Of a stretch of DNA of 64,000 nt, positions 46,201 through 51,194 are shown in pieces (position 1 is the stretch's first letter; each line of letters starts with the position of its first letter). Position numbers and translations under genes: made by a program. This DNA is from Lytechinus pictus (taxonomy: Eukaryota; Echinodermata; Echinoidea; Temnopleuroida; Toxopneustidae). The notes beneath the pieces were generated by a model. That model searched no databases. It was not told the origin of the DNA and saw only the letters and a program-made list of their open reading frames with translations. Location: positions 18,040,917-18,104,916 of the forward strand of contig NC_087261.1 of the NCBI RefSeq assembly GCF_037042905.1, read 5' to 3'.

Positions 46201-47757
46201 CCAAAAGTGCCAAAATATATTTTTGTTTTACATCTCGTCGTATCCCTCATCTACTCTCTTGCGTAGTTTGTCTCGCTTCTGGTGTCAAGTACTCACCAAC
46301 CTACCATCTTTGTTTGATATGCCAAAATCAGAAACGGCTGATCGATGTGTCATCGCTGTTGCTGAAGCCATTACAGATGCAGCTAGGACCACCACGCTGT
46401 CACAGGTAATATACCCATCACGCTATTTATCTTCCAGAAAGTATGTTTGATAACAAGTTGTCCATTCATTTCGTTTTCTCCTTTATTCAATCAATCTAGA
46501 GAGAAAAAAATCAATATCTGCACTCTCAGTTAATTCCAAGTGATCTGCACTGTTCATGTAAGAATAAACGAATCTTTATGATGTTACAACTTTTTTCTGT
46601 ACTCAACATCCGCTTTTGACGAAACGTTCAGCGTTGAACTTGTGTTACCTCTGAGTAGTTATCAAAAATCCACTTGCTCTTGCGTTGGGATTTCTCCTTG
46701 ATGACTATTAAGGTGTGGCTATCAAAGATGTGATCACTGGAAACGATCGAAAGAAACACTTCAAATGTCAGCAAAGGGGTTAATTAGAAAAGGTCTGAAC
46801 TCAAACCAATATCTTATACGTTCATTATTTTTTATGTATGGTGGGCTATCATCAGAGTGAATCAAACCATCTTCCCTACTACAATGAACATCCGCTACAG
46901 CGACAGGTGATGTCTGACTACTGCTCCCTGATATCAAGCCAATCAAAGGTCAAGTCAAGACTCAAGTTAACAAGAGATTTTTCCTCCATCACAAAGGTAA
47001 GTTGATTAAAGAATACTTCCCTTTTTACTCTTTATACTCTGATTGTTTTAACTTGCCCAACCAGAAAAGGAGGAGCCAGGTGGGGGTGGGGCCTCAACAA
47101 ATTTGTTTCACACAGTCACCTGCATATTCAGGTTTTTAGAACCACTTTTCAAAATTAGTCTTAATTCAAATTATTTTGTCCGTTCTGCCATCCCATCTTT
47201 TAAATGACCTCTTCATTGACAACACAGTGCATCACCGGTAAAACATTTCTATATTGAGAAAAAAAAAACATGTTTAGGGCGATTTGGTCAACCATAAACA
47301 TGCCTACATTAGGCCCTTGTTTATACTGCACATGCAAGTAGTGACATTTGCAACCTTATTCATTATGAATAAATAGTTTAATCATGGGGTAAAAATGTTT
47401 AAAAAGTAACTATTTTGTTTAAGGTTACCGAAAATGATATGAGAATACAACAATTTCAATGGATCATTCGGTACATTACCTTTTTGATAAATTTTATCCA
47501 AAAAGCGAGTGATGTAATACGGATGAATATGGAAGAAGTAGGATTAAATCAATAGTTTCTGGCATTACATGTTTGGATTAAGATTCATGTCGCATTTGGA
47601 GTTGATTACTACAATTTTCCTATTTCATTTTTTCCATTTTTTTTCTTTCATTTAATATTGTTCCCTTTAGGAGTTCAAAGGTCATTTTAGTCACCTTTCG
47701 AATTTGCTGCACCTTTACAACCTCACCAAGGATGACGTAGAGGGCCTCTTGAAATAA
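18214..47757 (+). CDS. Plexin-like gene A (spliced, 30 exons seen, 5' end missing, premature TAA in exon 14)
   Basis: Plexins are single-pass receptors for semaphorins; the cytoplasmic RasGAP domain switches off Rap/Ras GTPases and a Rho-binding domain tunes it. The assembled exons total about 3953 nt (about 1316 codons). Order: last Sema strand (exon 1), PSI1 (2-3), IPT-like linker (4-5), PSI2 (6), start of the next module (7), IPT repeats (8-14), transmembrane segment (15), juxtamembrane and first RasGAP half (16-21), Rho-binding domain (22-24), second RasGAP half (26-30). All splice phases agree. Known plexins are about 1900 residues; here most of Sema and the PSI3 region are missing. Exon 14 has an in-frame TAA at 33990-33992. 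The Arg-Arg before TESV is Thr-Lys. It may be a pseudogene or a divergent receptor; the plexin identity itself is sure. Confidence 0.9.
18730..18851 (+). CDS. Plexin A exon 2: PSI1, first half
   Basis: Encodes [20 protein letters not shown] followed by a longer than usual loop and then PYCGWC, the hallmark of a plexin PSI domain. Donor CAAG|GTAAGT; ends in phase 2 inside an Arg codon. Confidence 0.9.
18852..20608. other. Intron 2, with LINE remnant
   Basis: A (C)n run lies near 18870. The second half is filled by a decayed minus-strand LINE (see 19600-20560). Confidence 0.7.
19600..20560 (-). pseudogene. L1/Tx1-like LINE reverse transcriptase remnant
   Basis: Reading the minus strand, one frame gives [16 protein letters not shown] (about 20335-20390), the usual RGVRQGCPLSPLLF motif of L1/Tx1-type reverse transcriptases. 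Further along, FANDSPVF stands where FADD is expected (about 20230), and later [14 protein letters not shown]-like text occurs (about 19815-19860). Stops and frameshifts are frequent, so it is dead. Boundaries are approximate. Confidence 0.65.
20609..20741 (+). CDS. Plexin A exon 3: PSI1, second half
   Basis: Encodes [19 protein letters not shown] then [15 protein letters not shown], continuing PSI1 (Cys, Cys, Trp, Cys pattern) into the following IPT-like strand. Acceptor CGAAAG, donor GAG|GTTTGT. Phase 2 in, phase 0 out. Confidence 0.85.
20742..21428. other. Intron 3, nothing recognised
   Basis: AT-rich, no repeat or exon identified. Confidence 0.5.
21429..21582 (+). CDS. Plexin A exon 4: IPT-like linker
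   Basis: Encodes [19 protein letters not shown]...[16 protein letters not shown]. This corresponds to the plexin segment ending in CxxPPVDSLP that precedes PSI2. Acceptor CTCTAG, donor AAG|GTGAGG; phase 0 in, phase 1 out. Confidence 0.88.
21888..21984 (+). CDS. Plexin A exon 5: strand leading into PSI2
   Basis: Encodes [20 protein letters not shown] then FDCHHKS, matching the plexin LSIVSxxTxxxFVSTxxxFFDC segment. Acceptor CGCCAG, donor TC|GTAAGT; phase 1 in, phase 2 out. Confidence 0.88.
22275..23240. repeat. CGCTCGCG-box repeat block, G-run start
   Basis: Starts with CAGTGGCGTAACTACGGGGG and runs of G and C. It then has boxes CAGCTCGCGCTTCGCGTTCG at about 22840 and again at about 22950, and a decayed one at about 23060, spaced 105-110 bp. 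No coding frame. Confidence 0.7.
23567..25729. mobile_element. CGCTCGCG-box element with inverted ends GGCGGATCCAG
   Basis: The left end CATTGGCGGATCCAG and the right end CTGGATCCGCCAATTG are inverted, and ATCTG lies at both outer sides (possible target duplication). The body contains about ten boxes of the form CAGCTCGCGCTTCGCGCTCG, many 105-125 bp apart. Each is preceded by text like AAAATGCCC...GTCTGAATAT and followed by TTCATGAATTCC. It has the structure of a non-autonomous DNA element built from degenerate tandem units. Confidence 0.75.
24785..24960 (+). repeat. Arm of the GGAGAATGAAAC foldback family
   Basis: Shares TTGCATTGCCAATGGGAGG, ATATTCAAATGCT and AAAGGTTTCATTCCCCTTTAA with the right arm of the element at 51195-51785. 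Only one arm is present here. Confidence 0.7.
25824..25938 (+). CDS. Plexin A exon 6: PSI2
   Basis: Encodes [20 protein letters not shown] then a further Cys, the compact PSI2 domain of plexins (C..C......C.WC...C). Acceptor TTTTAG, donor AAT|GTAAGC; phase 2 in, phase 0 out. Confidence 0.92.
25939..26697. other. Intron 6, nothing recognised
   Basis: AT-rich; contains only low-complexity TATTAT/ATCAT stretches around 26360-26580. Confidence 0.5.
26698..26856 (+). CDS. Plexin A exon 7: start of module after PSI2; odd 3' end
   Basis: Encodes [20 protein letters not shown] then [13 protein letters not shown], matching the plexin CPQL...E..VPV....I.L...NLP segment. After EQN the family similarity stops at a T-run. 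The chosen donor CAA|GTGATA is weak but is the one that keeps phase 0 with exon 8. The remainder of this IPT-like domain and PSI3 (well over 100 residues in other plexins) are not found in the 136-bp intron that follows. Confidence 0.6.
26993..27147 (+). CDS. Plexin A exon 8: IPT1
   Basis: Encodes [20 protein letters not shown] then [18 protein letters not shown], the standard plexin first IPT repeat (P..GP..G.T.L.I.G..LG). Acceptor CTATAG, donor AG|GTAATG; ends in phase 2. Confidence 0.9.
27148..27714. other. Intron 8, nothing recognised
   Basis: A short G-run lies near 27168. No exon or known repeat was seen. Confidence 0.5.
27715..27829 (+). CDS. Plexin A exon 9: end of IPT1
   Basis: Encodes [20 protein letters not shown] then a short tail ending FHYR, the closing strands of IPT1. 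Acceptor TTTCAG, donor AGG|GTTAGT; phase 2 in, phase 0 out. Confidence 0.88.
27830..28430. other. Intron 9, nothing beyond a C/A homopolymer
   Basis: CCCCCC followed by a long A run at about 28164-28205. Otherwise unremarkable. Confidence 0.5.
28431..28564 (+). CDS. Plexin A exon 10: IPT2, first half
   Basis: Encodes [20 protein letters not shown] then [20 protein letters not shown], the usual IPT2 pattern (P.I..F.P..S..SGGT.ITI.G..L.TG). Acceptor TTATAG, donor TT|GTAAAT; ends in phase 2. Confidence 0.92.
28565..29832. other. Intron 10, nothing recognised
   Basis: Contains a T then G homopolymer at about 29531-29551. No exon or identifiable element. Confidence 0.5.
29833..30009 (+). CDS. 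Plexin A exon 11: end of IPT2, start of IPT3
   Basis: Encodes [14 protein letters not shown], then [20 protein letters not shown], then [14 protein letters not shown], the boundary between two IPT repeats. Acceptor TTTCAG, donor TC|GTAAGT; phase 2 in, phase 2 out. Confidence 0.9.
30085..31244. mobile_element. Outer foldback element interrupted by a second element
   Basis: TGGAAAGCCAAT at 30085 is mirrored by ATTGGCTTTCCA ending at 31244. GGCGTCGGCGCAGAG (about 30246) is mirrored by CTCTGCTCCGACGCC (about 31152). ACGCGCGT and ATTTGATACGT also occur in both arms. The arms therefore pair, and the 824-bp GAAGAG element sits in the middle. It lies wholly in intron 11. Confidence 0.75.
30308..31131. 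mobile_element. GAAGAG-ended MITE dimer, 824 bp, AAAT target duplication
   Basis: Ends GAAGAGCTCACTTGCAAAAG and its inverted counterpart CTTTTGCAACTAAACTCTTC. AAAT occurs at 30304-30307 and 31132-31135. The element is made of two similar halves (30308-30710 and 30711-31131), each with its own pair of inverted ends. The box AAAAGGGGTTAGGTCCA or its complement recurs at least six times. No coding frame. A sister copy is at 52791-53604. Confidence 0.88.
31590..31683 (+). CDS. Plexin A exon 12: IPT3
   Basis: Encodes [20 protein letters not shown] then [12 protein letters not shown], matching the plexin SGG..I.V.G..L..VQ.P signature. Acceptor ACATAG, donor GAG|GTAAGA; phase 2 in, phase 0 out. Confidence 0.92.
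31684..32725. other. Intron 12 with a CACTG-ended foldback
   Basis: Only the element at 32400-32634 was recognised. Confidence 0.6.
32400..32634. mobile_element. CACTG-ended foldback MITE, about 235 bp
   Basis: Left arm CACTGCAGTGTTAA...ACACCAGGCCGGAATCT is mirrored on the right. The arms share ACCAGAGA, TGACCA and CCGGAATCT, and GGTGTT/AACACC repeats fill the middle. A relative is at 54649-54888. Confidence 0.8.
32726..32965 (+). CDS. Plexin A exon 13: end of IPT3, start of IPT4
   Basis: Encodes [20 protein letters not shown], then [12 protein letters not shown], then [12 protein letters not shown], then NGRLEIT, the usual plexin C.....L.C..P segment followed by the next IPT start (P.P.Y..F...). 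Acceptor TATCAG, donor ACA|GTAATT; 80 codons, phase 0 both ends. Confidence 0.9.
32966..33905. other. Intron 13, nothing beyond small hairpins
   Basis: A short palindrome CCATGGACTACTC / GTAGTAGGTCCATG is at about 33411-33440. No element boundaries. Confidence 0.5.
33906..34094 (+). CDS. Plexin A exon 14: IPT4 end, contains in-frame TAA
   Basis: Encodes [20 protein letters not shown] then SVCDVDYL, a TAA at 33990-33992, then [13 protein letters not shown] and on to an acidic stretch. Plexin-like sequence continues past the stop, so the exon was once read through. Acceptor TCCAG, donor ACG|GTAATT. It is 63 codons with phase 0 at both ends, so skipping it keeps the frame. A good alternative donor GTATGT at 33969, also phase 0, would end the exon before the stop. 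Confidence 0.85.
34095..35062. other. Intron 14, degenerate GT-rich stretch
   Basis: 34715-34950 is a degenerate (GT)n-rich stretch. Nothing else identified. Confidence 0.5.
35063..35291 (+). CDS. Plexin A exon 15: transmembrane segment and juxtamembrane helix
   Basis: Encodes [13 protein letters not shown], the final extracellular strand. A hydrophobic span of about 23 residues follows ([18 protein letters not shown]...), then the stop-transfer run [14 protein letters not shown] and an amphipathic helix [10 protein letters not shown]. This fixes the topology: everything before is extracellular, everything after cytoplasmic. Donor G|GTATTT, phase 1. Confidence 0.93.
35685..35824 (+). CDS. 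Plexin A exon 16: juxtamembrane, start of RasGAP
   Basis: Encodes [20 protein letters not shown] then [20 protein letters not shown], aligning with the plexin F.EL.TDM.DL...G.PFL.Y..Y...V.FP segment. Phase 1 in, phase 0 out. Confidence 0.85.
35825..36321. other. Intron 16, with a foldback-family arm
   Basis: About 36105-36240 resembles one arm of the foldback family at 51195-51785 (CATTGCCAATGATAGGATC, ATCCAAATGCTCCTGACTTT). Confidence 0.55.
36322..36443 (+). CDS. Plexin A exon 17: RasGAP N-terminal helices
   Basis: Encodes [20 protein letters not shown] then [20 protein letters not shown], matching the helix pair around F...L......L..F...LE.Q in plexins. Acceptor CCCAG, donor AG|GTACGA, phase 2 out. 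Confidence 0.85.
36444..38135. other. Intron 17, with LINE fragment
   Basis: Holds the minus-strand LINE fragment listed separately, then a C/A homopolymer (37842-37873) and an A-rich stretch. Confidence 0.6.
36640..37500 (-). pseudogene. CR1/Rex-like LINE 3' fragment
   Basis: The minus strand encodes [17 protein letters not shown]-like text, then [20 protein letters not shown] and [10 protein letters not shown] (about 37107-37290), the C-terminal region of CR1/Rex-type ORF2. It continues in shifted frames through [13 protein letters not shown] and YNxPLGIPY-like text. Stops occur right after LHWLPI, so it is a 5'-truncated, decayed copy. Boundaries are approximate. Confidence 0.8.
38136..38201 (+). 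CDS. Plexin A exon 18: RasGAP helix
   Basis: A 66-bp exon encoding [20 protein letters not shown], which aligns with the plexin ASLLM..L....Y.T helix. Acceptor TTGTAG, donor GA|GTAAGT; phase 2 on both sides. Confidence 0.8.
38520..39486. mobile_element. TTGTCTCGCCT-ended element containing a 154-bp tandem repeat
   Basis: TTGTCTCGCCT at 38520-38530 is inverted as AGGCGAGACAA at 39476-39486. The right part also has the CGACGACGCCGACGCCGG stretch. Inside lie about four copies of a 154-bp unit. No gene of its own was recognised. Confidence 0.75.
38817..39430 (+). repeat. 154-bp tandem repeat, about 4 copies
   Basis: Copies start with TCATTGACCT at 38817, 38971, 39125 and 39279, spaced exactly 154 bp. 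154 is not a multiple of 3, so the short open frames across it ([12 protein letters not shown]) shift frame from copy to copy and are not taken as coding. Confidence 0.93.
39763..40440. repeat. Diverged foldback-family copy, split by a SINE
   Basis: Contains AACAATAAGAAAGCTGAGAG, CATCTCTTTTGAGGTC, GATATAATCATGACAATATT and GTTGTACATATGTGACAAC, all close to parts of 51195-51785. The SINE at 40183-40388 interrupts it. Confidence 0.6.
40183..40388 (+). mobile_element. tRNA-derived SINE with 11-bp target duplication
   Basis: The head is tRNA-like: A box TAGCTCAGTCGG, B box GGTTCGATTCC, and complementary ends near GCGC...GCGC. A body with AGTGCCCTTTGGTAAGGCAT and GGTCCTTCGGAGAGGACC follows. ATCTAGAAGCG stands directly before (40172-40182) and after (40389-40399). 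The internal promoter would be transcribed by RNA polymerase III. It is not a functional tRNA because the anticodon arm folds poorly. Confidence 0.88.
40485..40562 (+). CDS. Plexin A exon 19: RasGAP, just before the arginine motif
   Basis: Encodes [20 protein letters not shown] then DKLFT, with K completed by the next exon. In plexins this position reads K.LLRRTESV; here it reads KLFTKTESV. Phase 2 both ends. Confidence 0.85.
40834..40900 (+). CDS. Plexin A exon 20: TESV helix of RasGAP
   Basis: Encodes [20 protein letters not shown] then LK, a close match to TESVVEKMLTNWMSICLY in plexins. Acceptor TTTAAG, donor AAG|GTGAGG. Confidence 0.93.
41417..41563 (+). CDS. Plexin A exon 21: Ras[12 protein letters not shown] motif
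   Basis: Encodes [20 protein letters not shown] then [20 protein letters not shown], among the most conserved stretches of the plexin cytoplasmic domain (LF.L..AIK.Q..KGP.DA.TG.A.Y.L). 49 codons, phase 0 both ends. Confidence 0.95.
41564..42005. other. Intron 21, only a T/G homopolymer
   Basis: T and G runs at about 41821-41860. Nothing else. Confidence 0.5.
42006..42159 (+). CDS. Plexin A exon 22: Rho GTPase-binding domain, first part
   Basis: Encodes [20 protein letters not shown] then [19 protein letters not shown], the ubiquitin-like RBD inserted in plexin RasGAP domains (V.VLDCDT..QVK.K.LD......P......DVDL). Donor G|GTGAGA, phase 1. Confidence 0.93.
42160..42982. other. Intron 22, with one MITE
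   Basis: Contains the AATAGAGT-ended element at 42472-42720. Confidence 0.6.
42472..42720. mobile_element. AATAGAGT-ended MITE, about 250 bp with arms of about 60 bp
   Basis: The left arm (AATAGAGT...GCCAGTTGCCATGGTGTCATG...TGGTTCTAA) is the inverted repeat of the right arm (TTAGAACCA...CATGACACCATGGCAACT...ACTCTATT). No coding frame. Target duplication is unclear. Confidence 0.85.
42983..43083 (+). CDS. Plexin A exon 23: RBD, second part
   Basis: Encodes [20 protein letters not shown] then [14 protein letters not shown], matching LEWR......LQDEDVT...E.....LNTL.HY. Acceptor TTACAG, donor GGG|GTTCGT. Confidence 0.92.
43084..43739. other. Intron 23, nothing recognised
   Basis: AT-rich, no element seen. 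Confidence 0.5.
43740..43845 (+). CDS. Plexin A exon 24: end of RBD
   Basis: Encodes [14 protein letters not shown] then a linker, matching V.DG..VALVPK at the RBD end. Acceptor TCTTAG, donor T|GTAAGT. Confidence 0.9.
43846..44179. other. Intron 24, nothing recognised
   Basis: No element or exon seen. Confidence 0.5.
44180..44262 (+). CDS. Plexin A exon 25: variable linker
   Basis: Encodes [20 protein letters not shown] then TLNAVHLK. The linker after the RBD is poorly conserved among plexins, so the call rests on splice sites (CCTCAG; AAG|GTTTTT) and phase agreement. Confidence 0.75.
44263..44724. other. Intron 25, nothing recognised
   Basis: No element or exon seen. Confidence 0.5.
44725..44835 (+). 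CDS. Plexin A exon 26: linker into second RasGAP half
   Basis: Encodes [20 protein letters not shown] then HMLKMK, which lines up with EIYLTRLL..KG of other plexins. Acceptor CCCAG, donor AAA|GTAAGT; 37 codons. Confidence 0.85.
44836..45557. other. Intron 26, with one TA-flanked MITE
   Basis: The MITE is at 44885-45155. The rest is unremarkable. Confidence 0.6.
44885..45155. mobile_element. MITE with TIR CTGGAAAGAACA and TA target duplication
   Basis: CTGGAAAGAACACAGTG at the left is inverted as CACTGTTCTTTCCAG at the right, with TA on both sides (44883-44884, 45156-45157), as in Tc1/mariner-type elements. The inside is rich in CACAGTGTGAAC motifs. No transposase frame. Confidence 0.85.
45558..45724 (+). 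CDS. Plexin A exon 27: second RasGAP half
   Basis: Encodes [17 protein letters not shown], then [20 protein letters not shown], then CAQNWKMN, matching G.LQ.FVDDLF......PLP.A.K..FDFLDEQA.....W..N. Acceptor TTGTAG, donor TG|GTGAGC. Confidence 0.95.
45725..46266. other. Intron 27, small hairpin only
   Basis: TTGGACTTGATG (about 45944) pairs with CATCAAGTCCAAG (about 45989). An earlier possible acceptor at 46076 would put a stop at the exon start, so 46267 is used. Confidence 0.5.
46267..46405 (+). CDS. Plexin A exon 28: second arginine motif of RasGAP
   Basis: Encodes [20 protein letters not shown] then [20 protein letters not shown], matching CLPLRFWVN.IKNPQF.FD......DACL.VVAQ.F.D. The Arg of RFW, the second catalytic arginine position of plexins, is kept. 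Acceptor GCGTAG, donor CAG|GTAATA. Confidence 0.95.
46406..46855. other. Intron 28, nothing recognised
   Basis: No element or exon seen. Confidence 0.5.
46856..46996 (+). CDS. Plexin A exon 29: C-terminal RasGAP region, diverged
   Basis: Encodes [20 protein letters not shown] then a basic, Ser-rich stretch. It corresponds to SP..KLLYA..I..Y...V..YY but is much less conserved than exon 28. Acceptor ATCAG, donor AAG|GTAAGT; 47 codons. Confidence 0.85.
46997..47670. other. Intron 29, nothing recognised
   Basis: AT-rich, ends in a good polypyrimidine tract (TTCCCTTTAG). Confidence 0.5.
47671..47757 (+). CDS. Plexin A exon 30: C terminus and stop
   Basis: Encodes [20 protein letters not shown] then DDVEGLLK and TAA at 47755-47757. 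It is shorter than the C-terminal tail of PlexinA types and has no PDZ-binding end. Acceptor TTTAG. Confidence 0.85.
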   Translation, partial: EFKGHFSHLSNLLHLYNLTKDDVEGLLK

Positions 47758-47758
47758 A
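47753..47758 (+). promoter_or_regulatory. AATAAA poly(A) signal overlapping the stop codon
   Basis: AATAAA spans the TAA stop and is followed by GT-rich GTGTTTGG. If used, the 3' UTR would be only some 15-30 nt. A second AATAAA is at 48791-48796, beyond the adjacent MITE. Confidence 0.5.
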
Positions 47759-47917
47759 GTGTTTGGAAAAACATTAATGCCACGCTTGAAGTAATACATG
47801 AATATCATCTCACAAAAGACGCCGATTAAATTAACATCCGTGATCGGCGCCACTATGTGGATGTTGGTAATGGGAAGATTTTAAGAATGTCTCCGTTGCG
47901 AAATAGGTGTATTATAA

Positions 47918-48706
47918 CTAGGGCTGCGTTTATGCGACCTCAAGCCAGAATCATGATTTGAATCATGATTTGAATCATGATTCAAAACACAAACATGAAT
48001 CACGATATCACAGAATCAGCGTTTAGACGACCTTCATCCCAATGCTGATTCTCCTCAGATTTGGGCCTATCCAGTGCGCATCACTAGTGCGCAGTTTGAC
48101 AGAGGAAGTTTTTCGCACGTGTTTCGGCTTTCGAAAAATCTTTTGCTTCCAGAATTCAGTCTATACCTAATTTTGTTTACTTCTATCATATAGGGTCCAT
48201 ATGCTTCTATTCATCTTGTTAGTTTATCCAAAATGGTGTTCGGAAGTGAATTTCAGCGTAGATCCAATTTAATATTGACACTCTATACTCAACAACAACT
48301 GAGATCATTGTCTGTCCAGTTAATTCATTTACTAGAACTTGAAGTTGAAGACATGACCAAAAATGAAAAGTAGTGGACGATGCGATGACCAACACAGAAC
48401 TTGAACATGACAAGAAATGCATGCAGAGTAACCATGTACATACAATGAGCACCGAAAGTAGGCCGACACAGTGAGGTCATATAATCATGATTCAAATCAC
48501 GATATCGTTTATTCGAACATTTTCGTACGTGATTCTGCAGAAACGTCTTTCCAAACGCCCCTTTTTTCGTGTTTCATGTTTGTGATTCTAATCATGATTA
48601 TATTCAATTTCGACTAAACGCAATCGTGATTCTGCAGAATCATGATTTGAATCATGATTCAGATCATGATTCTAGGGTGAAAAAGTGGCGGATAAACGCA
48701 CCCTAG
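47918..48706. mobile_element. CTAGGG-ended MITE full of AATCATGATT palindromes
   Basis: Left end CTAGGGCTGCGTTTATGCG and right end CGGATAAACGCACCCTAG are inverted. Many copies of the palindrome AATCATGATT and close variants sit near both ends (47951-47985, 48483-48510, 48588-48674). No transposase frame. It lies 160 bp past the plexin A stop codon. Confidence 0.85.
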
Positions 48707-49599
48707 GACGACCCAATCATACCTTATGTATTTTCCATGTTCAAGCTTTCCGTGGTGTTAGTTACCAACATTTTAGTTCACTGCTTGACAAATAAAATAA
48801 CCCTTATAGGCCATACGATTTAGATTAATACGTACCGTTAACAACAAGTGTGTATTCTTCCAGTTTCCGCCTCGGGATTAACAATGAAATTCATTTTTTC
48901 TTTCTTCTAATGTCATCAAACATCTAAGTATTGAGAACTTCTCCATGGCATGAAATTATTTCGGAATAGGGGGTAGCTTAAATGATTACAAGATAAACGA
49001 TTGGTTTTGTTTATTTATTGTAAAATGACTAGTGCCGAGCAAGACATTTGATAATATTCATTCATGCCATTTGTTGTTTGACCAGGGTAGATTGTGTTTG
49101 TGGATTCTCATAAAATCTGCAAACAATTCACTTGCATAAACAGTTACTTGTTCAAGAGTACAGTAAATACGATATATCACATTCCATACCAATGAAAACC
49201 ATGGAAATAAAGAAAATGTACTTTGATAGCGTGATATTGCACAATGCATAATGCAAAACGTATATTCCATCAATCCCCTGTATCTAACATCCGATCTGTG
49301 TACATACTTTTTAATCTGTATAATATAGATATGTTTATGCAACTTGATTCTGACAATTAATCAAACTTGAACTTAGATCCATAACGCCTTAAATAGAGTG
49401 CGTGTATATTTTATATATCATTTGTAAATCCCAAATGGATCAAATTCTTCAAATTAAGATTTTCGTACCAGTTAACCCTATAATTGTTTGCATCATTAAC
49501 TATTGAATTTGATGGTGAAAAAAAGTTGGTGTATCATAACATGTTTTATATAGAAAAATCATATTTTTGATATGTATTGGTGTAACTGCATGTATCCTG
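48707..49599. other. Intergenic, nothing recognised
   Basis: AT-rich with no repeat or coding signal seen. Confidence 0.5.
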
Positions 49600-49990
49600 T
49601 AGCGCTCTCTCTTTCTTACAGACTGAAATATGAAAATGAGTAGTATTAGAAACAAGGAGTAATTACATGGTAAATATAATTTAATACGATAATATTCCAG
49701 AATCTAAGATCTGTATATTAAGTTGTAGATGTCCGTAATGGTGTATGTTCGAGTCAATTGGTTGTATTATGCAGGTCTTAAAATGATCATCGTTCTCTCT
49801 TTTAACGGATGAGAAAATGAAAATGGGGAGTATTGCTAACGCAGAGTGATAACATGGTAAGGTGAACATGAGTCAATACTTTAATAAATCAGAATTTAAG
49901 ATTTGTATATTTTTATTGTAAATATCCTTAATGATGTATGTTCGAGTCAATGAATTATATATGAATGTCTTAAGATAAATGTGTCTATAT
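49600..49990. repeat. Two imperfect tandem copies of about 187 bp
   Basis: Both copies share the order GAAAATGA...AGTATT, ACATGGTAA, AATCTAAGAT/AATTTAAGAT, then TGATGTATGTTCGAGTCAAT (GGTGTATGTTCGAGTCAATT in copy 1). Confidence 0.75.
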
Positions 49991-51194
49991 GATTAATCAT
50001 TATTTTTCACACAATCGCAAAAATTTACATGTTTTTGGTAAGGCTTTCTCGTAGCTTGCGTTATGCATGTAGCCGATGCAGCACGACGGAGTGTATATAT
50101 TATAACAAACCTTATCATGCTTATATCTTCGCATGGATTGTGGTCTAGACACCCCTTGTCTAACTTAGATTATCTTAAACACATTATCAAAACGTGGATT
50201 TTTTTTAATAAACAGATAAGAGTCTATTATGGCCAATGAAACAGGCTCTATATGACTTCAAATTTATATCTGGATATTGTACGGAACTAAACTCAACATG
50301 GCAGATAAAGAAAAAAAAAGGTTTCCCCAGAAACAATCATTGTTTAACAAATAATAATTATCGTTTATATTTTAAGAGACATACTTTTACCATTTTCATC
50401 TAGTGCACAATTACATTGAGCAACCTCATTACTAACGTGGTGATTATTAAAAAGGCAATGATTTGAATATAATCTATATGGTAAAGATGCTGATTTATCA
50501 AATTTTATTATCATCAATAGAAATAAACAAAGAGATTGAACGTTGAGTGAATATTAAATTGAAAAATGTAATAAAAATGGGTATAACAGGTGTGTGCGAG
50601 GGTGTATGATACTGCGGGTAAATGTGTGTGTGAGTGAGCATGTGAAAACGAGTACACCCTTATGAATTCCTCAACTGACACGAGGACACACGGAATAACA
50701 AAGAAGACCGTACCAGTACGTCACCTGCACGCAATCCCATTTCTAACCGTCCAAAATTATACGCTCTTTTGCAGAAGAGCAGAGTTGTGGTCGATTCGAA
50801 AGATAAACACGAGAATGTGATCGGTTTATTAGTTAAGTTTCATAATGATCTTTAATATCTGAGATTCCTACTGACTTAAAGGTTGTTGATATGACATGTA
50901 TACAATGCACAAAAGTAGGTCTCTGTGTGAAATGTAGGGTGACAAATCTTTATTCAAACAAAGTCCTTGACTCCCACCATAAACGTGAATGACTGTTTAT
51001 GTGTTTTGTATGTGTTTATTGTGGGGGTATAAATGTGTTTTTGTTCATGTTGTCCTAGAAATAGAGGATGAAAGACACAGCAAGAGAGACAAATCAGGGG
51101 AGATAAGAGGGGGTGGGGTAGAAAGCAACACTAAGAAATTTGTGCACCTTTAAGGGAACACTTAACCAACTTTTTGGAAGTGTAATCTTGCTCA
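49991..51194. other. Intergenic, nothing recognised
   Basis: Short GT-rich pieces near 50590-50640 and 51000-51040. No element boundaries. Confidence 0.5.

Noticed and set aside
46077-46266. Earlier start of plexin exon 28 at the acceptor near 46076
   Set aside because: It would give TGA at once in the required phase; the acceptor at 46266 gives a plexin match.
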